A stretch of 64,000 nt of DNA from Vallitalea pronyensis (GTDB taxonomy: Bacteria > Bacillota > Clostridia > Lachnospirales > Vallitaleaceae), in assembly GCF_018141445.1 (NCBI RefSeq), contig NZ_CP058649.1:3615001-3679000 (forward strand), written 5' to 3'. This document shows, in pieces, positions 24,786 through 33,937 of the stretch. Made by a program: the position numbers and the translations under genes. Within the stretch, counting starts at the first letter, position 1; each line of letters opens with the position of its first letter. The notes beneath the pieces were generated by a model. That model was not told the DNA's origin. It worked only from the letters and a program-made list of their open reading frames with translations, and made no database searches.

Positions 24786-24790
24786 TTAGC

Positions 24791-24819
24791 AGTTTAACAT
24801 ATTTCATTTTATTTTACAA
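24791..24819 (-). promoter_or_regulatory. Promoter of the argS leader
   Basis: On the minus strand TTGTAA (24814-24819), a 17-bp spacer and TAAACT (24791-24796), placed just ahead of T-box stem I. Each hexamer is imperfect. The remaining bases to the MCP start at 25090 hold no gene. Confidence 0.5.
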
Positions 24820-25089
24820 GGATTAATACTATTTTTATGTAATAGATATTAAAATAATACCATAATATCATTATATTTATAGGCAAGGTATATAAAAATA
24901 TACGTATTAAGAGCGAAAGTAAGCACATATGGCGTTATAAATTTATGCGTTTTATAGGCAATTTTTAATTCTTTGTATCTAGGTATATTGTCATAATTTG
25001 GCATTAATGATAGGATTTGGTTAAAAGTTATGTTATAATAAAAGTGTTATAAATGATAATAAAAAAGAAAGTAAACCGAGGTGAAAATT

Positions 25090-26391
25090 TTGAAAAAACT
25101 GAAGGGGAAGCTTCTAACAATTTCGTTAACACTCAGTGGCCTATTATCAATTGTTGGTATCGTATTTGCAGTCTTCATACTCCAACTCAATACCAATACA
25201 GAGTCCACAAATCTCTTTGACAATTTGACGATGATAGGCTATCTATTTCTAGTTGCAGCATCCATTAATTTATTATTAACCATCTTTGTACTTTATCGAC
25301 TAACATTTAAATTAGCACCTTCACTAAGCAAAATTAGCAACCATGCAGATGCTGTTTCTGATGGCGATTTACGTTTTCCAATGGATGAAAAAGTCCTTAA
25401 ACGTCAAGATGAAAGCGGTAGCTTATTAAGGTCATTTGCCAATTTGAGAAACAACTTAGTAGATACTGTTTCTCAGATTAAACAGAACACGGACCGACTA
25501 TCTTCATCATCAGATGTCATTAGTGAATCCTCCAAGTCCATTCAACATGGTATGGAACAAATGTCACTTGCTATTGAACATATTGCAGAAAGTTCAACAT
25601 CACAAGTTGAAAATGTTGAAAATGGTCAGAATTCAATTGATGTACTAGGAAAGATTATTGATGAAGACCTAGACATTATTACAGCTCTTCTAAGTTCTTT
25701 CCAAGAAATCAACAGTTCTGTACAGCATGGTGACCAATCCCTAGATGCCTTGTTACAAAAGAGTACAGAAAGTGCACAATCCACCAAGAGTGTTTATGAA
25801 ATTGTACGTGAAACCAATGAAAAAGCTGAGCAAATCAGCCAAGTAACCACGCTTATTACCTCTATCGCGGAACAAACCAATCTTCTGGCTCTTAATGCAG
25901 CTATTGAAGCAGCTCGCGCTGGTGAACACGGTAAAGGATTCGCCGTTGTTTCTGAAGAAATTAGAAATCTTGCCGAGCAATCCGCTGAATCAACTGCACA
26001 GATTGACAACATTGTTAAAAGTTTACAAGACAAATCAAATACAGCTTATAACGAAACAAAAATGGTTCGTGAAGCCGTAAAAGCTCAAATGGAGCTCTTA
26101 ACCGATACAAAGAAGAAATTTGATGACATTAATTCTTCCATAACCATGTCTCAAGCATATGTAGATGGTATCAAATTAAACAGCAATCAATTAATGCAAT
26201 ACAAAGACGAAGTATTTAAGCAAATTGCTGCCATTCTTTCGTTAGCACAATCGAATGCTGCTTCAACGGAAGAAGTCGCTGCCGGTTCCGAGAATCAGGC
26301 TAGTCAAACAGAACAAATTAGTAATGAAATTCAAACGGTACATAACCTGGTACAAGAGTTATCCGGTATTGTGAATCATTTTAAGTTATAA
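25090..26391 (+). CDS. Methyl-accepting chemotaxis protein without a periplasmic-type sensor domain
   Basis: 433 residues. Two helices (about 8-30 and 43-66) are separated by a loop of only about 12 residues, so there is no outside ligand domain. A HAMP-like linker and the coiled-coil signalling domain follow, with the hairpin tip [29 protein letters not shown]-type motif ([19 protein letters not shown]) at about 258. It probably senses a membrane or cytoplasmic cue and signals through CheA. GAGGTGA stands 5-6 nt before TTG 25090, so I prefer that start; the GTG at 25081 lies within the Shine-Dalgarno. Monocistronic with a strong terminator. Confidence 0.92.
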   Translation: MKKLKGKLLTISLTLSGLLSIVGIVFAVFILQLNTNTESTNLFDNLTMIGYLFLVAASINLLLTIFVLYRLTFKLAPSLSKISNHADAVSDGDLRFPMDEKVLKRQDESGSLLRSFANLRNNLVDTVSQIKQNTDRLSSSSDVISESSKSIQHGMEQMSLAIEHIAESSTSQVENVENGQNSIDVLGKIIDEDLDIITALLSSFQEINSSVQHGDQSLDALLQKSTESAQSTKSVYEIVRETNEKAEQISQVTTLITSIAEQTNLLALNAAIEAARAGEHGKGFAVVSEEIRNLAEQSAESTAQIDNIVKSLQDKSNTAYNETKMVREAVKAQMELLTDTKKKFDDINSSITMSQAYVDGIKLNSNQLMQYKDEVFKQIAAILSLAQSNAASTEEVAAGSENQASQTEQISNEIQTVHNLVQELSGIVNHFKL

Positions 26392-26418
26392 CTGTCAATG
26401 GTTCTTATCACTATAAAA

Positions 26419-26475
26419 AAGGGACTGTTCTATCTGACCAATTTGTTAGCAAATGATCAGATGTAACAGTCCCTT
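26419..26475. terminator. Long bidirectional terminator
   Basis: AAGGGACTGTT (26419-26429) pairs exactly with AACAGTCCCTT (26465-26475), and inner ATCTGA/TCAGAT and ATTTG/CAAAT extend the stem. It lies between the convergent MCP and oxidoreductase genes. Confidence 0.88.
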
Positions 26476-26485
26476 ATTTCATAGC

Positions 26486-27553
26486 TTATAAGATATAGCT
26501 TTTTAAATCCTTTATCAATTCATCAAATAGTTTCTTAACCGTAACAATTTCTTTTATTTCTCCAGCCCGCTCACCTGAGAAGACTAAACCATCTTCACCA
26601 TTTACAGAATGAATGAGTGCATCCGATATACAGTAGGGTGTATTTGCTGGATTACAGTGAATCAAGCAATTGGTACATTTTTTAGCAGGAATTCTTCCAA
26701 GGTTCGTCTTATCAATAAAAGGTGTGTGTATAGCGCGTCCTGGAAGACCAACTGGACTATTTAATAAACAAATATCGTCTTTTGTTGCTTCGATATAAGC
26801 CTTTTTAAAAGCATCGTTTGCATCGCATTCATTGGTTGCCACAAACCTAGAACCCATTTGGACACCACCTGCACCTATATCAAGCATTTTACCTATATCT
26901 ACCCCTTCTAATATACCGCCGGCAGCAATAACAGGTATTACCTTATGGTATTTCTCTTCATATGGCGCAACCGTTTCAATGACTTCTTTTACAATATCCT
27001 GTAGATCTTGATACGTATTACCCATTAACTCTTTAGCCTTGAATCCAAGATGACCCCCTGCTTTAGCTCCTTCAACAATGATTGCATCCGGTAGACGATT
27101 GACTTTTTCCCATTGTTTAAGGATAATTCTTGCGGCTTTTTTTGAAGATACAATAGGCACAATTTTTGTCTTGCTGTTTTTGACAAGTTTAGGCAACTCT
27201 AATGGTAACCCTGCTCCTGATATAATGATATCTATTTTTTCTTTAATGGCTGTCTTAACAAATGCTTTATAATTTCTCATGGCAACCATCAAGTTAACAC
27301 CTAAGATACCCTTTGGGCTTTTTTCTCGAGCCTTTCTAATTTCCTTACTAAGAGCACGCATATTCGCTTCTAAAGTATTGGTTGAGAAATCTGGCTCCAT
27401 ATAACCAATTTGAACACCTGATATAACTCCTACGCCACCTTCATTTGCTACAGCTGATGCTAATCTTGATTTTGAAACCCCTATACCCATTCCACCTTGT
27501 ATGATAGGCACTTTTATGTCTAAATCGCCAATTTTAAGTCGTGGTATATTCAA
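26486..27553 (-). CDS. FMN-dependent oxidoreductase, nitronate monooxygenase/FabK family
   Basis: 355 residues, TIM-barrel flavoprotein: PIIQGGMGIGVSKSRLA at 16-32, EGGVGVISG, and IIVEGAKAGGHLG (about 167). The C-terminal part has a Cys-rich segment CTNCLIHCNPANTPYC near 300-315, typical of clostridial members and a possible Fe-S site. Family members oxidise nitronates or act as enoyl-ACP reductase II (FabK). 355 residues and the Cys segment favour the former group, but the FabT-like operator upstream hints at lipid metabolism. Start is TTG 27553 with AGGAGG 6 nt upstream. Confidence 0.85.
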   Translation of the reverse strand: MNIPRLKIGDLDIKVPIIQGGMGIGVSKSRLASAVANEGGVGVISGVQIGYMEPDFSTNTLEANMRALSKEIRKAREKSPKGILGVNLMVAMRNYKAFVKTAIKEKIDIIISGAGLPLELPKLVKNSKTKIVPIVSSKKAARIILKQWEKVNRLPDAIIVEGAKAGGHLGFKAKELMGNTYQDLQDIVKEVIETVAPYEEKYHKVIPVIAAGGILEGVDIGKMLDIGAGGVQMGSRFVATNECDANDAFKKAYIEATKDDICLLNSPVGLPGRAIHTPFIDKTNLGRIPAKKCTNCLIHCNPANTPYCISDALIHSVNGEDGLVFSGERAGEIKEIVTVKKLFDELIKDLKSYIL

Positions 27554-27592
27554 ATTGATTCCTCCTATATAGCGTTTATTTGGTTTGCAAAT

Positions 27593-27635
27593 AGTTTGAT
27601 AGTCAAAGTATATAGGATTTTCATCATCTTGTCAA
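27593..27635 (-). promoter_or_regulatory. Promoter and FabT/FabR-like operator
   Basis: Minus strand: TTGACA (27630-27635), 17-bp spacer, TATACT (27607-27612). The palindrome AGTTTGATAGTCAAAGT (27593-27609) starts at the end of the -10 and covers the expected start site. It resembles the MarR-type FabT/FabR site (TTTGAnnnTCAAA) that controls fatty-acid genes in Firmicutes. Confidence 0.6.
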
Positions 27636-27840
27636 GACCATATGTGTTTTTTAAAACTACATGTTGACCCTACCCATGACACATGTTGCAAAATCTTATA
27701 TGTCTATGTCATCTTGTGTTTTATGTTATTTTTTTATATTTCTGATTACTTTTCTTTTTTTATATGATATACTATTTTTGATGATTCTATTCAGATAATT
27801 TATTTGAAATGGACATCCATTATAATCAAGGAGGTCGAAT

Positions 27841-28779
27841 ATGAAAAGATTATTATCACCTTTACTTGCTTTAACACTTATAATGACAACGTATTCACCT
27901 ATTTTTGCATCCGATACGCAAACTGCTTACTCAAAAATTGAACCCTTAGTAGCATTAAACAAATCTACTACAACTTACATATGGGGACCTGATGCACCTT
28001 ACCAATCTTATTACGATGCTGAAATAGGACCCTATTACATACGTACTCGACATATTAAACATGTGCATGGACCTTCCGACTCAGACCCAATACGTAACGC
28101 AAGAGCTTTTGGTATTGTGTACCGTAATTCCAACTTCACTGGAACACTAAATGAGTCTATATCCATAGCGGATTCTGTTGTTGATTCTGTAACCGTCACA
28201 AATTCAATGGCTGTCAGTATGGGCATATCTAGTGGCGCTCTCGTAAAAGTAAGTCATAATGTAACCCTTAGCCATTCTGTAGCATCAACTCACCAAACAG
28301 GTCGTACGATTACAAGTACCCATAGCAAAGGCTATCAATACAGTTTTCCTATTGCTAGTGCACCAGCTCATTGTACCAAAGCAGAGATGGGTGTAGGTTT
28401 CCAATACAATACCTATGAATCTGTTGTGGACATTCGCAAACAAGTAGATGTTATTAAACCTGTAAACGTGACAAAAAAAGAATTCTATCGTGAGAGAGTA
28501 TATTGTCCTATAACCAACAGCTATAATTGTACAAGCAATCAACACCTCCACAAGCTTATTGTGGAATACAAATGGTACTTAGAAAATGGCGAGTCATTTA
28601 TTATTGATTGGGATAAAGAAATGGAACTTAAGAATCAAGGTATTATCAGTTCAGATAATTCAACATGGAAGCGTCCCGTAAAAGAATGGAAAACCTTTAC
28701 GACAACTGGACTTGTAAAGCGGCCTATACCAGTCCTCTATACAATCTATTACGATAAGGATGGTCATATCATTAACTAG
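27841..28779 (+). CDS. Secreted protein of unknown function, possible beta-pore-forming fold
   Basis: 312 residues. A signal peptide is clear (MKRLLSPLLALTLIM..., cleavage near FAS-D at about 24). Residues about 100-165 are a long Ser/Thr/Val-rich stretch with polar/apolar alternation (SIADSVVDSVTVTNSMAVS, HNVTLSHSVASTHQTGRTITST), like the insertion region of aerolysin/ETX-MTX2 toxins. Two Cys pairs lie later (near 178 and 220-228). I do not recognise a family with certainty. RBS AAGGAGGTCG precedes the start. It stands alone between terminators. A toxin, a surface adhesin or a coat-associated protein would all fit. Confidence 0.8.
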   Translation: MKRLLSPLLALTLIMTTYSPIFASDTQTAYSKIEPLVALNKSTTTYIWGPDAPYQSYYDAEIGPYYIRTRHIKHVHGPSDSDPIRNARAFGIVYRNSNFTGTLNESISIADSVVDSVTVTNSMAVSMGISSGALVKVSHNVTLSHSVASTHQTGRTITSTHSKGYQYSFPIASAPAHCTKAEMGVGFQYNTYESVVDIRKQVDVIKPVNVTKKEFYRERVYCPITNSYNCTSNQHLHKLIVEYKWYLENGESFIIDWDKEMELKNQGIISSDNSTWKRPVKEWKTFTTTGLVKRPIPVLYTIYYDKDGHIIN

Positions 28780-28823
28780 CAACTTCACATCATAACAGTT
28801 ATTCATTAAATAATGATGAAAGG

Positions 28824-28858
28824 GGTCCATTGCATGTATCATCATCATGCAATAGACC
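28824..28858. terminator. Bidirectional terminator
   Basis: GGTCCATTGCATG and CATGCAATAGACC pair with one mismatch around a short loop, lying between the convergent secreted-protein gene and leuA. Confidence 0.65.
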
Positions 28859-28884
28859 TCTTCTTGGCTTATAAGAAAGTTCCG

Positions 28885-30564
28885 TTAGCGTATCATGTGG
28901 CGATTAATTGCACTAATAAGTGCTCTGATGGATGCCAAGTTAATATTACAATCCTTCCCAACACCATATTTAGTAACCCCATCTTCATTGGTTAAACCAA
29001 TATAGGCTACCGCTTCTGCATCGGCACCGCCATTCAAACTATGCTCTTCATATTCCGCCAACTTAAATGGTTCAATATCTAATTCACGGATACCATTAAC
29101 AAATGCCGCAATAGGCCCATTACCTGTACCTTGAATCTTTCTAGACTTACCTCTGAAAACAACTTCTGCTGACACGGTTACTTTTATACCCTTGTGGGTT
29201 GTATCATGATCTTCCAAAGTGCTTTCAAAACTCTTTAGAGCTAAGATTTTTTCTTGTTCAAAATAGGCATTAAAGAAAATATCATAAATATCCTGACTGC
29301 TCAATTCTTTCCCTGTTTGATCGGTGACATTTTGAACCAGTTTACCTATCTCAGGATGCATCTTTTTAGGTAAGCGATAGCCATAATCCGCCTGCAAAAT
29401 ATACGCTACGCCACCTTTACCCGATTGGCTGTTAATACGTATAATGGCTTCATATTCTCTACCAATATCTGCTGGGTCAATAGGTAAGTAAGGTACTTCC
29501 CATGTCTTGTTTTGTTCATGATTATACGCGTCAAATCCCTTTTTAATAGCATCTTGATGGGAGCCTGAGAATGCCGTATAGACAAGTTCTCCTGCATAGG
29601 GGTGACGTTCATGAACTTTTAATAATGTACATGCTTCATAGATATTAATGATGTTATTCATATCATCCATATGAAGTTCAGGATCAATCCCTTGGGAATA
29701 CATGTTCATGGCTACAGTTAATATATCTAAATTTCCTGTTCGCTCACCATTACCAAACAAGGTACCTTCTACTCGGTCAGCCCCTGCAAGTATACCTAGT
29801 TCTGTAGCAGCTACCCCTGTACCACGATCATTATGCGTATGCAAGCTAATAATCACATGTTCACGACAACTGATGTTGCGACAGAACCATTCAATTTGAT
29901 CCGCATAGATATTTGGCATCGACATCTCTACCGTTGCAGGCAAGTTAAGAATAATTTTATTATCTTCTGTTGGTTCCCATTCCTTAATGACTGCTTCACA
30001 GATTTCAAGAGCAAAATCAAGCTCCGTTCCTGTAAAACTCTCTGGTGAATATTCCAACATAATATCTTCTACATTACTTGTTTCAGCTAATGCTTTTACC
30101 TTTTTTACACCTTGTACAGCAATATCAATAATGGCTTGCTTATCTTTCTGAAACACCACTTTACGCTGTAAGGTGGATGTGGAATTATAAACATGGACAA
30201 TAGCACGTTTACACCCCTCTATGGCTTCAAATGTTTTTTCAATAAGCTCATCTCTAGCTTGGGTAAGCACTTGAATGGTCATATCCTCATCTAACATCTT
30301 TTCATCAATCAATTTTCGTGTAAAATCAAATTCTGCTTGTGATGCAGATGGGAAACCAACTTCAATCTCTTTGAAGCCCATATCTTTTAATAAATTAAAC
30401 ATCTTTGTCTTCTTTTCTACACTCATGGGTACAGGTAAGGATTGATTACCATCTCGCAGGTCAACACTACACCATATAGGTGCTTTATCCAATGTTTTGG
30501 ATGGCCATTGCCTATCGTCTAATTTTACTGGTTCAAATCGCTTATACTTGTTTACATGCATCAT
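28885..30564 (-). CDS. leuA: 2-isopropylmalate synthase, long (type 2) form
   Basis: Condenses acetyl-CoA and 2-ketoisovalerate, the first committed step of leucine synthesis. 559 residues. DLRDGNQSLPVPM near 36 and HTHNDRGTG (about 240) supply metal and substrate ligands of the DRE-TIM barrel. The C-terminal LeuA dimer regulatory domain (about 440-555, KIQGTGNGPIAAFV) binds leucine. The N-terminal MHVNKYKRFEPVKLDDRQWP is characteristic of the long actinobacterial-type subfamily. Start follows AGGAGG. No other leu genes follow in the window; expression is under a leucine T-box. Confidence 0.94.
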   Translation of the reverse strand: MMHVNKYKRFEPVKLDDRQWPSKTLDKAPIWCSVDLRDGNQSLPVPMSVEKKTKMFNLLKDMGFKEIEVGFPSASQAEFDFTRKLIDEKMLDEDMTIQVLTQARDELIEKTFEAIEGCKRAIVHVYNSTSTLQRKVVFQKDKQAIIDIAVQGVKKVKALAETSNVEDIMLEYSPESFTGTELDFALEICEAVIKEWEPTEDNKIILNLPATVEMSMPNIYADQIEWFCRNISCREHVIISLHTHNDRGTGVAATELGILAGADRVEGTLFGNGERTGNLDILTVAMNMYSQGIDPELHMDDMNNIINIYEACTLLKVHERHPYAGELVYTAFSGSHQDAIKKGFDAYNHEQNKTWEVPYLPIDPADIGREYEAIIRINSQSGKGGVAYILQADYGYRLPKKMHPEIGKLVQNVTDQTGKELSSQDIYDIFFNAYFEQEKILALKSFESTLEDHDTTHKGIKVTVSAEVVFRGKSRKIQGTGNGPIAAFVNGIRELDIEPFKLAEYEEHSLNGGADAEAVAYIGLTNEDGVTKYGVGKDCNINLASIRALISAINRHMIR

Positions 30565-30663
30565 TACTATACCTCCTATATTTTATACAATTATTTCATT
30601 GAAGTGTCATCTGGTTAACTTGTTGAAGTATGGCTATATCGTTAGAACGATCCTAATAACATA

Positions 30664-31080
30664 AAAAAGACCTCATCTCTTAAAACGAAGAGACGAAGGT
30701 CCGCGGTACCACTCTTATTTATTTCTATCTAGAAATACACTTACTGGATTAGGTATCATAACACATAAAATTATACTGTAAATCATTGTTTTACGTCATA
30801 TCCTCTTGGATCATCTTTTTTGAGCATAAAAAAACCTTCGCCAAAAGAGACGAAAGGTCATATAATCTCGTAAAACCACTCTTTACACTACATAGATACG
30901 GGTTATTCACCGATATCCTGCCAATCTAACGGTTGGACTCCGTCTCCTCCTACTTCATTTCAGTGAGCAACTCCAAGGCGAGTTCAGTATTTTTCTAATG
31001 CTACTTCCCACCAACCAGCAGCTCTCTGGTATTATCCAAATACTTACTATTCCTCTTCACAGTCTTTATCATATCAACTT
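30664..31080 (-). promoter_or_regulatory. Leucine T-box leader with two antiterminator/terminator modules
   Basis: Minus strand, 5' to 3': stem I with candidate specifier CTC (Leu) at 30980-30982 in the context GAA-CTC-GCC. Then a divergent T-box (30867-30883, GTGGTTTTACG) with terminator 1 (30828-30858, T7), and finally a canonical T-box (30701-30715, GTGGTACCGCGG) with terminator 2 (30664-30700, T6). Only one stem I/specifier is seen. Both modules share ACCTT(T)CGTCTCTT, so the second looks like a partial duplication. Confidence 0.85.
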
Positions 31081-31086
31081 TTTAAT

Positions 31087-31115
31087 ATCGTATCACTCTG
31101 CATTGTATTTGTCAA
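31087..31115 (-). promoter_or_regulatory. Promoter of the leuA leader
   Basis: Minus strand TTGACA (31110-31115), 17-bp spacer, TACGAT (31087-31092), directly ahead of T-box stem I. Confidence 0.65.
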
Positions 31116-31147
31116 GGAAAATTTTAATTTTTTGCAATTGTTATGGG

Positions 31148-32041
31148 TCAACTATTAAATATACAAGTAATACTCAAAACATTCTTATTCACCTGAGCTT
31201 TAACCTGACCATTCATTTTTTCCATGAGCTCTTTTACAATGGACAACCCTAAACCTGTACCCAGACTGCTTCTGGATTTATCTCCTTTATAAAAACGATC
31301 AAAGAGTTTATTGATATCTGTATCCATTTGAGAAGCACAGTTGTTTTTTACTGTTAAAACAACGTGATGTTCGAATGTTTTTAATGATATCTCCGCTTGT
31401 GTATATGCATAGCGTATCATGTTGCTTAATAAGTTTTCAATAATACGCTCTAAAGCTTGATAATCACAAGTAATGGTAGCATTTTCTGTAATATTCATCA
31501 CAGGTTTTAATCCTTTGTCCCTAAAGGCCTTATATTTACCAAGAATGATTTCTTCCAACACCCTACTCATATTCACTTTTTCAAATGTCATTTTATAATC
31601 CATGGAATCAATTAATGACAATTCGTAGAAGTCATTGAGTAACCCTCTTAACATAAATGCTCTTTTTTCTATAATAGTAACATATGCTTCTCTTTCCTTA
31701 TGTGTTAATGAAGGGTCATTAAGTAACTGAATATAACCCATGATTGACGTAAGGGGTGTTCGTAAATCATGGGACATATTGGCAATCATTTGTTTGAGTT
31801 CATTTTCTTTTTGCATGCTTTTGACTCTGCTTTGCTTACTGGCACAAAGAGCTTCATTAATCTCATAGGTTAAATGTTCAATATCTTTGTTGAGCAGCTG
31901 GACATTAACCTTTTTATCTATACCTTTTGTCCTTAATTCCTTAAGCTGCTCTGCTAAACTTCTAATCTGACTTTTCGTATAGACACCATGCATAATAAAT
32001 AGAATGATAAGGATTAATAAGCCACTAATAATTGCTATCAT
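31148..32041 (-). CDS. Sensor histidine kinase
   Basis: 297 residues. One N-terminal membrane helix (about 2-20), a coiled linker, the dimerisation/phosphoacceptor segment MSHDLRTPLTSIMGYIQLL (His at about 91), and an HATPase domain with N-box ERIIENLLSNMIRYA and G-box GTGLGLSIVKELMEKMNG. There is no outside sensor domain. This architecture is typical of kinases paired with a response regulator and BcrA-type ABC transporter. Such a pair is at 40079-42503, but no response regulator adjoins this gene. It follows gntR by 40 bp on the same strand. Signal unknown. Confidence 0.9.
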   Translation of the reverse strand: MIAIISGLLILIILFIMHGVYTKSQIRSLAEQLKELRTKGIDKKVNVQLLNKDIEHLTYEINEALCASKQSRVKSMQKENELKQMIANMSHDLRTPLTSIMGYIQLLNDPSLTHKEREAYVTIIEKRAFMLRGLLNDFYELSLIDSMDYKMTFEKVNMSRVLEEIILGKYKAFRDKGLKPVMNITENATITCDYQALERIIENLLSNMIRYAYTQAEISLKTFEHHVVLTVKNNCASQMDTDINKLFDRFYKGDKSRSSLGTGLGLSIVKELMEKMNGQVKAQVNKNVLSITCIFNS

Positions 32042-32081
32042 GCTCTTGTACCTGCTCTCAAATTAATTTATATCCCGTAAG

Positions 32082-32792
32082 CTATACATTTTTTCTACAT
32101 ATTTGTTCAAATGTATAGGCATCATGTACATAATAGGTATCAACAACTTCAAAGGGTATACCTTGTTTCGTATACGTCACGTTCGATATCTTCAACAAAG
32201 GGTCCCCACATTCTATTTGCAGATGTTCCGCAAAAAAAGCATCTGCTTTTGTAGCTCTTAATTTTTGTATGGAATAATCGATCTCAATGCCAATATCTTC
32301 TTCTAAAAACCGATATAGAGACTCTCCAATAAGGTGATATTCAATGATTCCCGTTACTTTTTGAGATAAAATGGCAATGTCCATGGCAATAGGTCGCTTA
32401 TCATCATGTCGTACACGAACAAGCCGATAAACACCATCGTTCTTATCTAACTGAAGAAGTTTCTTTTCTTCTTCATACCCAATGGTAGAGTATGAAAATT
32501 CTAGTGTTTGCGTAATAGGTTTAATACCCCTCCTACGCATTTCTTCGGCAAAACTAATGAGTTCATTCAGTTGTTTATGCTCTTCTTTATCTTTAACAAA
32601 TGTTCCTTTTCCTCTTACCGAATATAAATAATTCTTAGCTCTAAGATTACTCAATGCTTTATTAACGGTCATTCGGCTCACGTCAAATTGTTCCATAAGG
32701 GAAGCTTCTGTAGGAATCTGGTCACCTATATGATATCTTTTGGCTTCTATTTCTCCAATAATAAAGCGTTCTATCTTTTCTATTTTACTCAT
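32082..32792 (-). CDS. GntR/HutC-family transcriptional regulator
   Basis: 236 residues. Winged helix at about 1-70 (GDQIPTEASLMEQFDVSRMTVNKAL) followed by a UTRA ligand domain (about 90-230). HutC-type regulators bind a sugar or sugar phosphate and release palindromic operators. Start at 32792 is chosen because GGGAG lies 7 nt upstream; the in-frame start at 32813 has none. The gene ends the sugar locus, downstream of pfkB-like. Four GTATATAC palindromes lie upstream of this gene and of the sugar-binding protein gene, implying autoregulation and control of the importer. Confidence 0.9.
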   Translation of the reverse strand: MSKIEKIERFIIGEIEAKRYHIGDQIPTEASLMEQFDVSRMTVNKALSNLRAKNYLYSVRGKGTFVKDKEEHKQLNELISFAEEMRRRGIKPITQTLEFSYSTIGYEEEKKLLQLDKNDGVYRLVRVRHDDKRPIAMDIAILSQKVTGIIEYHLIGESLYRFLEEDIGIEIDYSIQKLRATKADAFFAEHLQIECGDPLLKISNVTYTKQGIPFEVVDTYYVHDAYTFEQICRKNV

Positions 32793-32920
32793 AATAACTC
32801 CCATCCTAAACATAACTTCTTAGTTTGTCAAACCTCTATGTTGATAGTCCCTTATCTATTTCTACGATAATTGACTCATCTTTATTTTCTGCTTTTAATC
32901 ATACCACTAATGGCATGAAT

Positions 32921-32930
32921 TGTATATACA
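32921..32930. promoter_or_regulatory. Candidate GntR operator upstream of gntR
   Basis: TGTATATACA, a perfect 10-bp palindrome with the same GTATATAC core as three copies upstream of the sugar-binding protein gene. It lies about 130 bp upstream of the regulator start. Confidence 0.55.
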
Positions 32931-33016
32931 TTTCAACAGATTTTTTTATTGGGTGCTGGTATTACCATAGGATAATGGAGAATCTTAGAAAGATAGAAAC
33001 TTTATTCTACCAAAGG

Positions 33017-33937
33017 TTAGTGGTATTTTCTTTCTTTATATGTCTTAATCGTTATTTCCTTCTTCATGTTAAGAATTTCTTTCAACGTGTATGGATAGCC
33101 ATAACAACCTATGCCTTGAGTGGATAGTGATCCCGTACAGGTTGCAAACTTTATACTTTCTATAATCCCCATTCTTTTATAAATGCCATAGATAAGTCCT
33201 GCCATAAAATTATCACCAGCACCTGTTGTATCAACGGGTTGAATTCCTTTTGGAACGGGTACACGTACAAATGTATCATCCATCCATGTTAAACAACCAT
33301 GTTCTCCACAGCTTACAATGGGGTACTTCACATATTTGGATAGCACCTTCACACTGTCCTCAACAGATGCAGTATGGGTCATGGCCATGGCTTCTTTGTC
33401 ATTAGGTGTAAAATAATCTACATCTTTTAATAGCAACTTATAATGGTTTATGTCCAAGTCATCTTGCCACCCAATATCAAATACAATGGTTTTTCCCATG
33501 CGTTTTAATGGATGAATAATGTCTTGGTTTGTCTCTGGTGCAAATACAACATCACTGTCTTGATAAAATGACAAGAGTTTTTCATCTGAAAATTGGAATG
33601 CTCGCTCATCATTATGGCTAACAAAACTACGATCTTTTTCCATAGAAATAATAGCTGTTGTCATAATCGGGTCATAATCTACCTCCATCATCTCCACCTC
33701 ATGAATAGCATAAGACTTCAAAAGACCCCGTGCCAGCTCACCATGCATACTAGGTTGCCATTTTGCTAACAGTGCGCAAGGAACACCCAGCCTAGACAAT
33801 ACCAGTGGATAAACAAGTGTTCCCCCACCTAATTGAATATCGAATATTTTTGATAATACTTCTTCCCCTTCATTAGGTATCGCTTTAACGCCACCAAATA
33901 AAAAATCCAAACTTAACTGTGCAACGAATTTTAACAC
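33017..33937 (-). CDS. PfkB-family carbohydrate kinase
   Basis: 306 residues. The PfkB signature DTTGAGDNFMAGLIYG near 244 gives the catalytic Asp and anion hole; the N-terminal GGVKAIPNEGEEV and GGTLVYPLVLSRLG regions are sugar-contact features. Phosphorylates a sugar or sugar derivative released by the neighbouring GH4 enzyme or imported by the ABC system; the substrate is unknown. The best start is GTG 33937, with AGGAGA 9 nt upstream. Its first G is the last base of the GH4 stop TAG, so translation is coupled. A GTG at 33946 leaves almost no spacing. Confidence 0.88.
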   Translation of the reverse strand: MLKFVAQLSLDFLFGGVKAIPNEGEEVLSKIFDIQLGGGTLVYPLVLSRLGVPCALLAKWQPSMHGELARGLLKSYAIHEVEMMEVDYDPIMTTAIISMEKDRSFVSHNDERAFQFSDEKLLSFYQDSDVVFAPETNQDIIHPLKRMGKTIVFDIGWQDDLDINHYKLLLKDVDYFTPNDKEAMAMTHTASVEDSVKVLSKYVKYPIVSCGEHGCLTWMDDTFVRVPVPKGIQPVDTTGAGDNFMAGLIYGIYKRMGIIESIKFATCTGSLSTQGIGCYGYPYTLKEILNMKKEITIKTYKERKYH

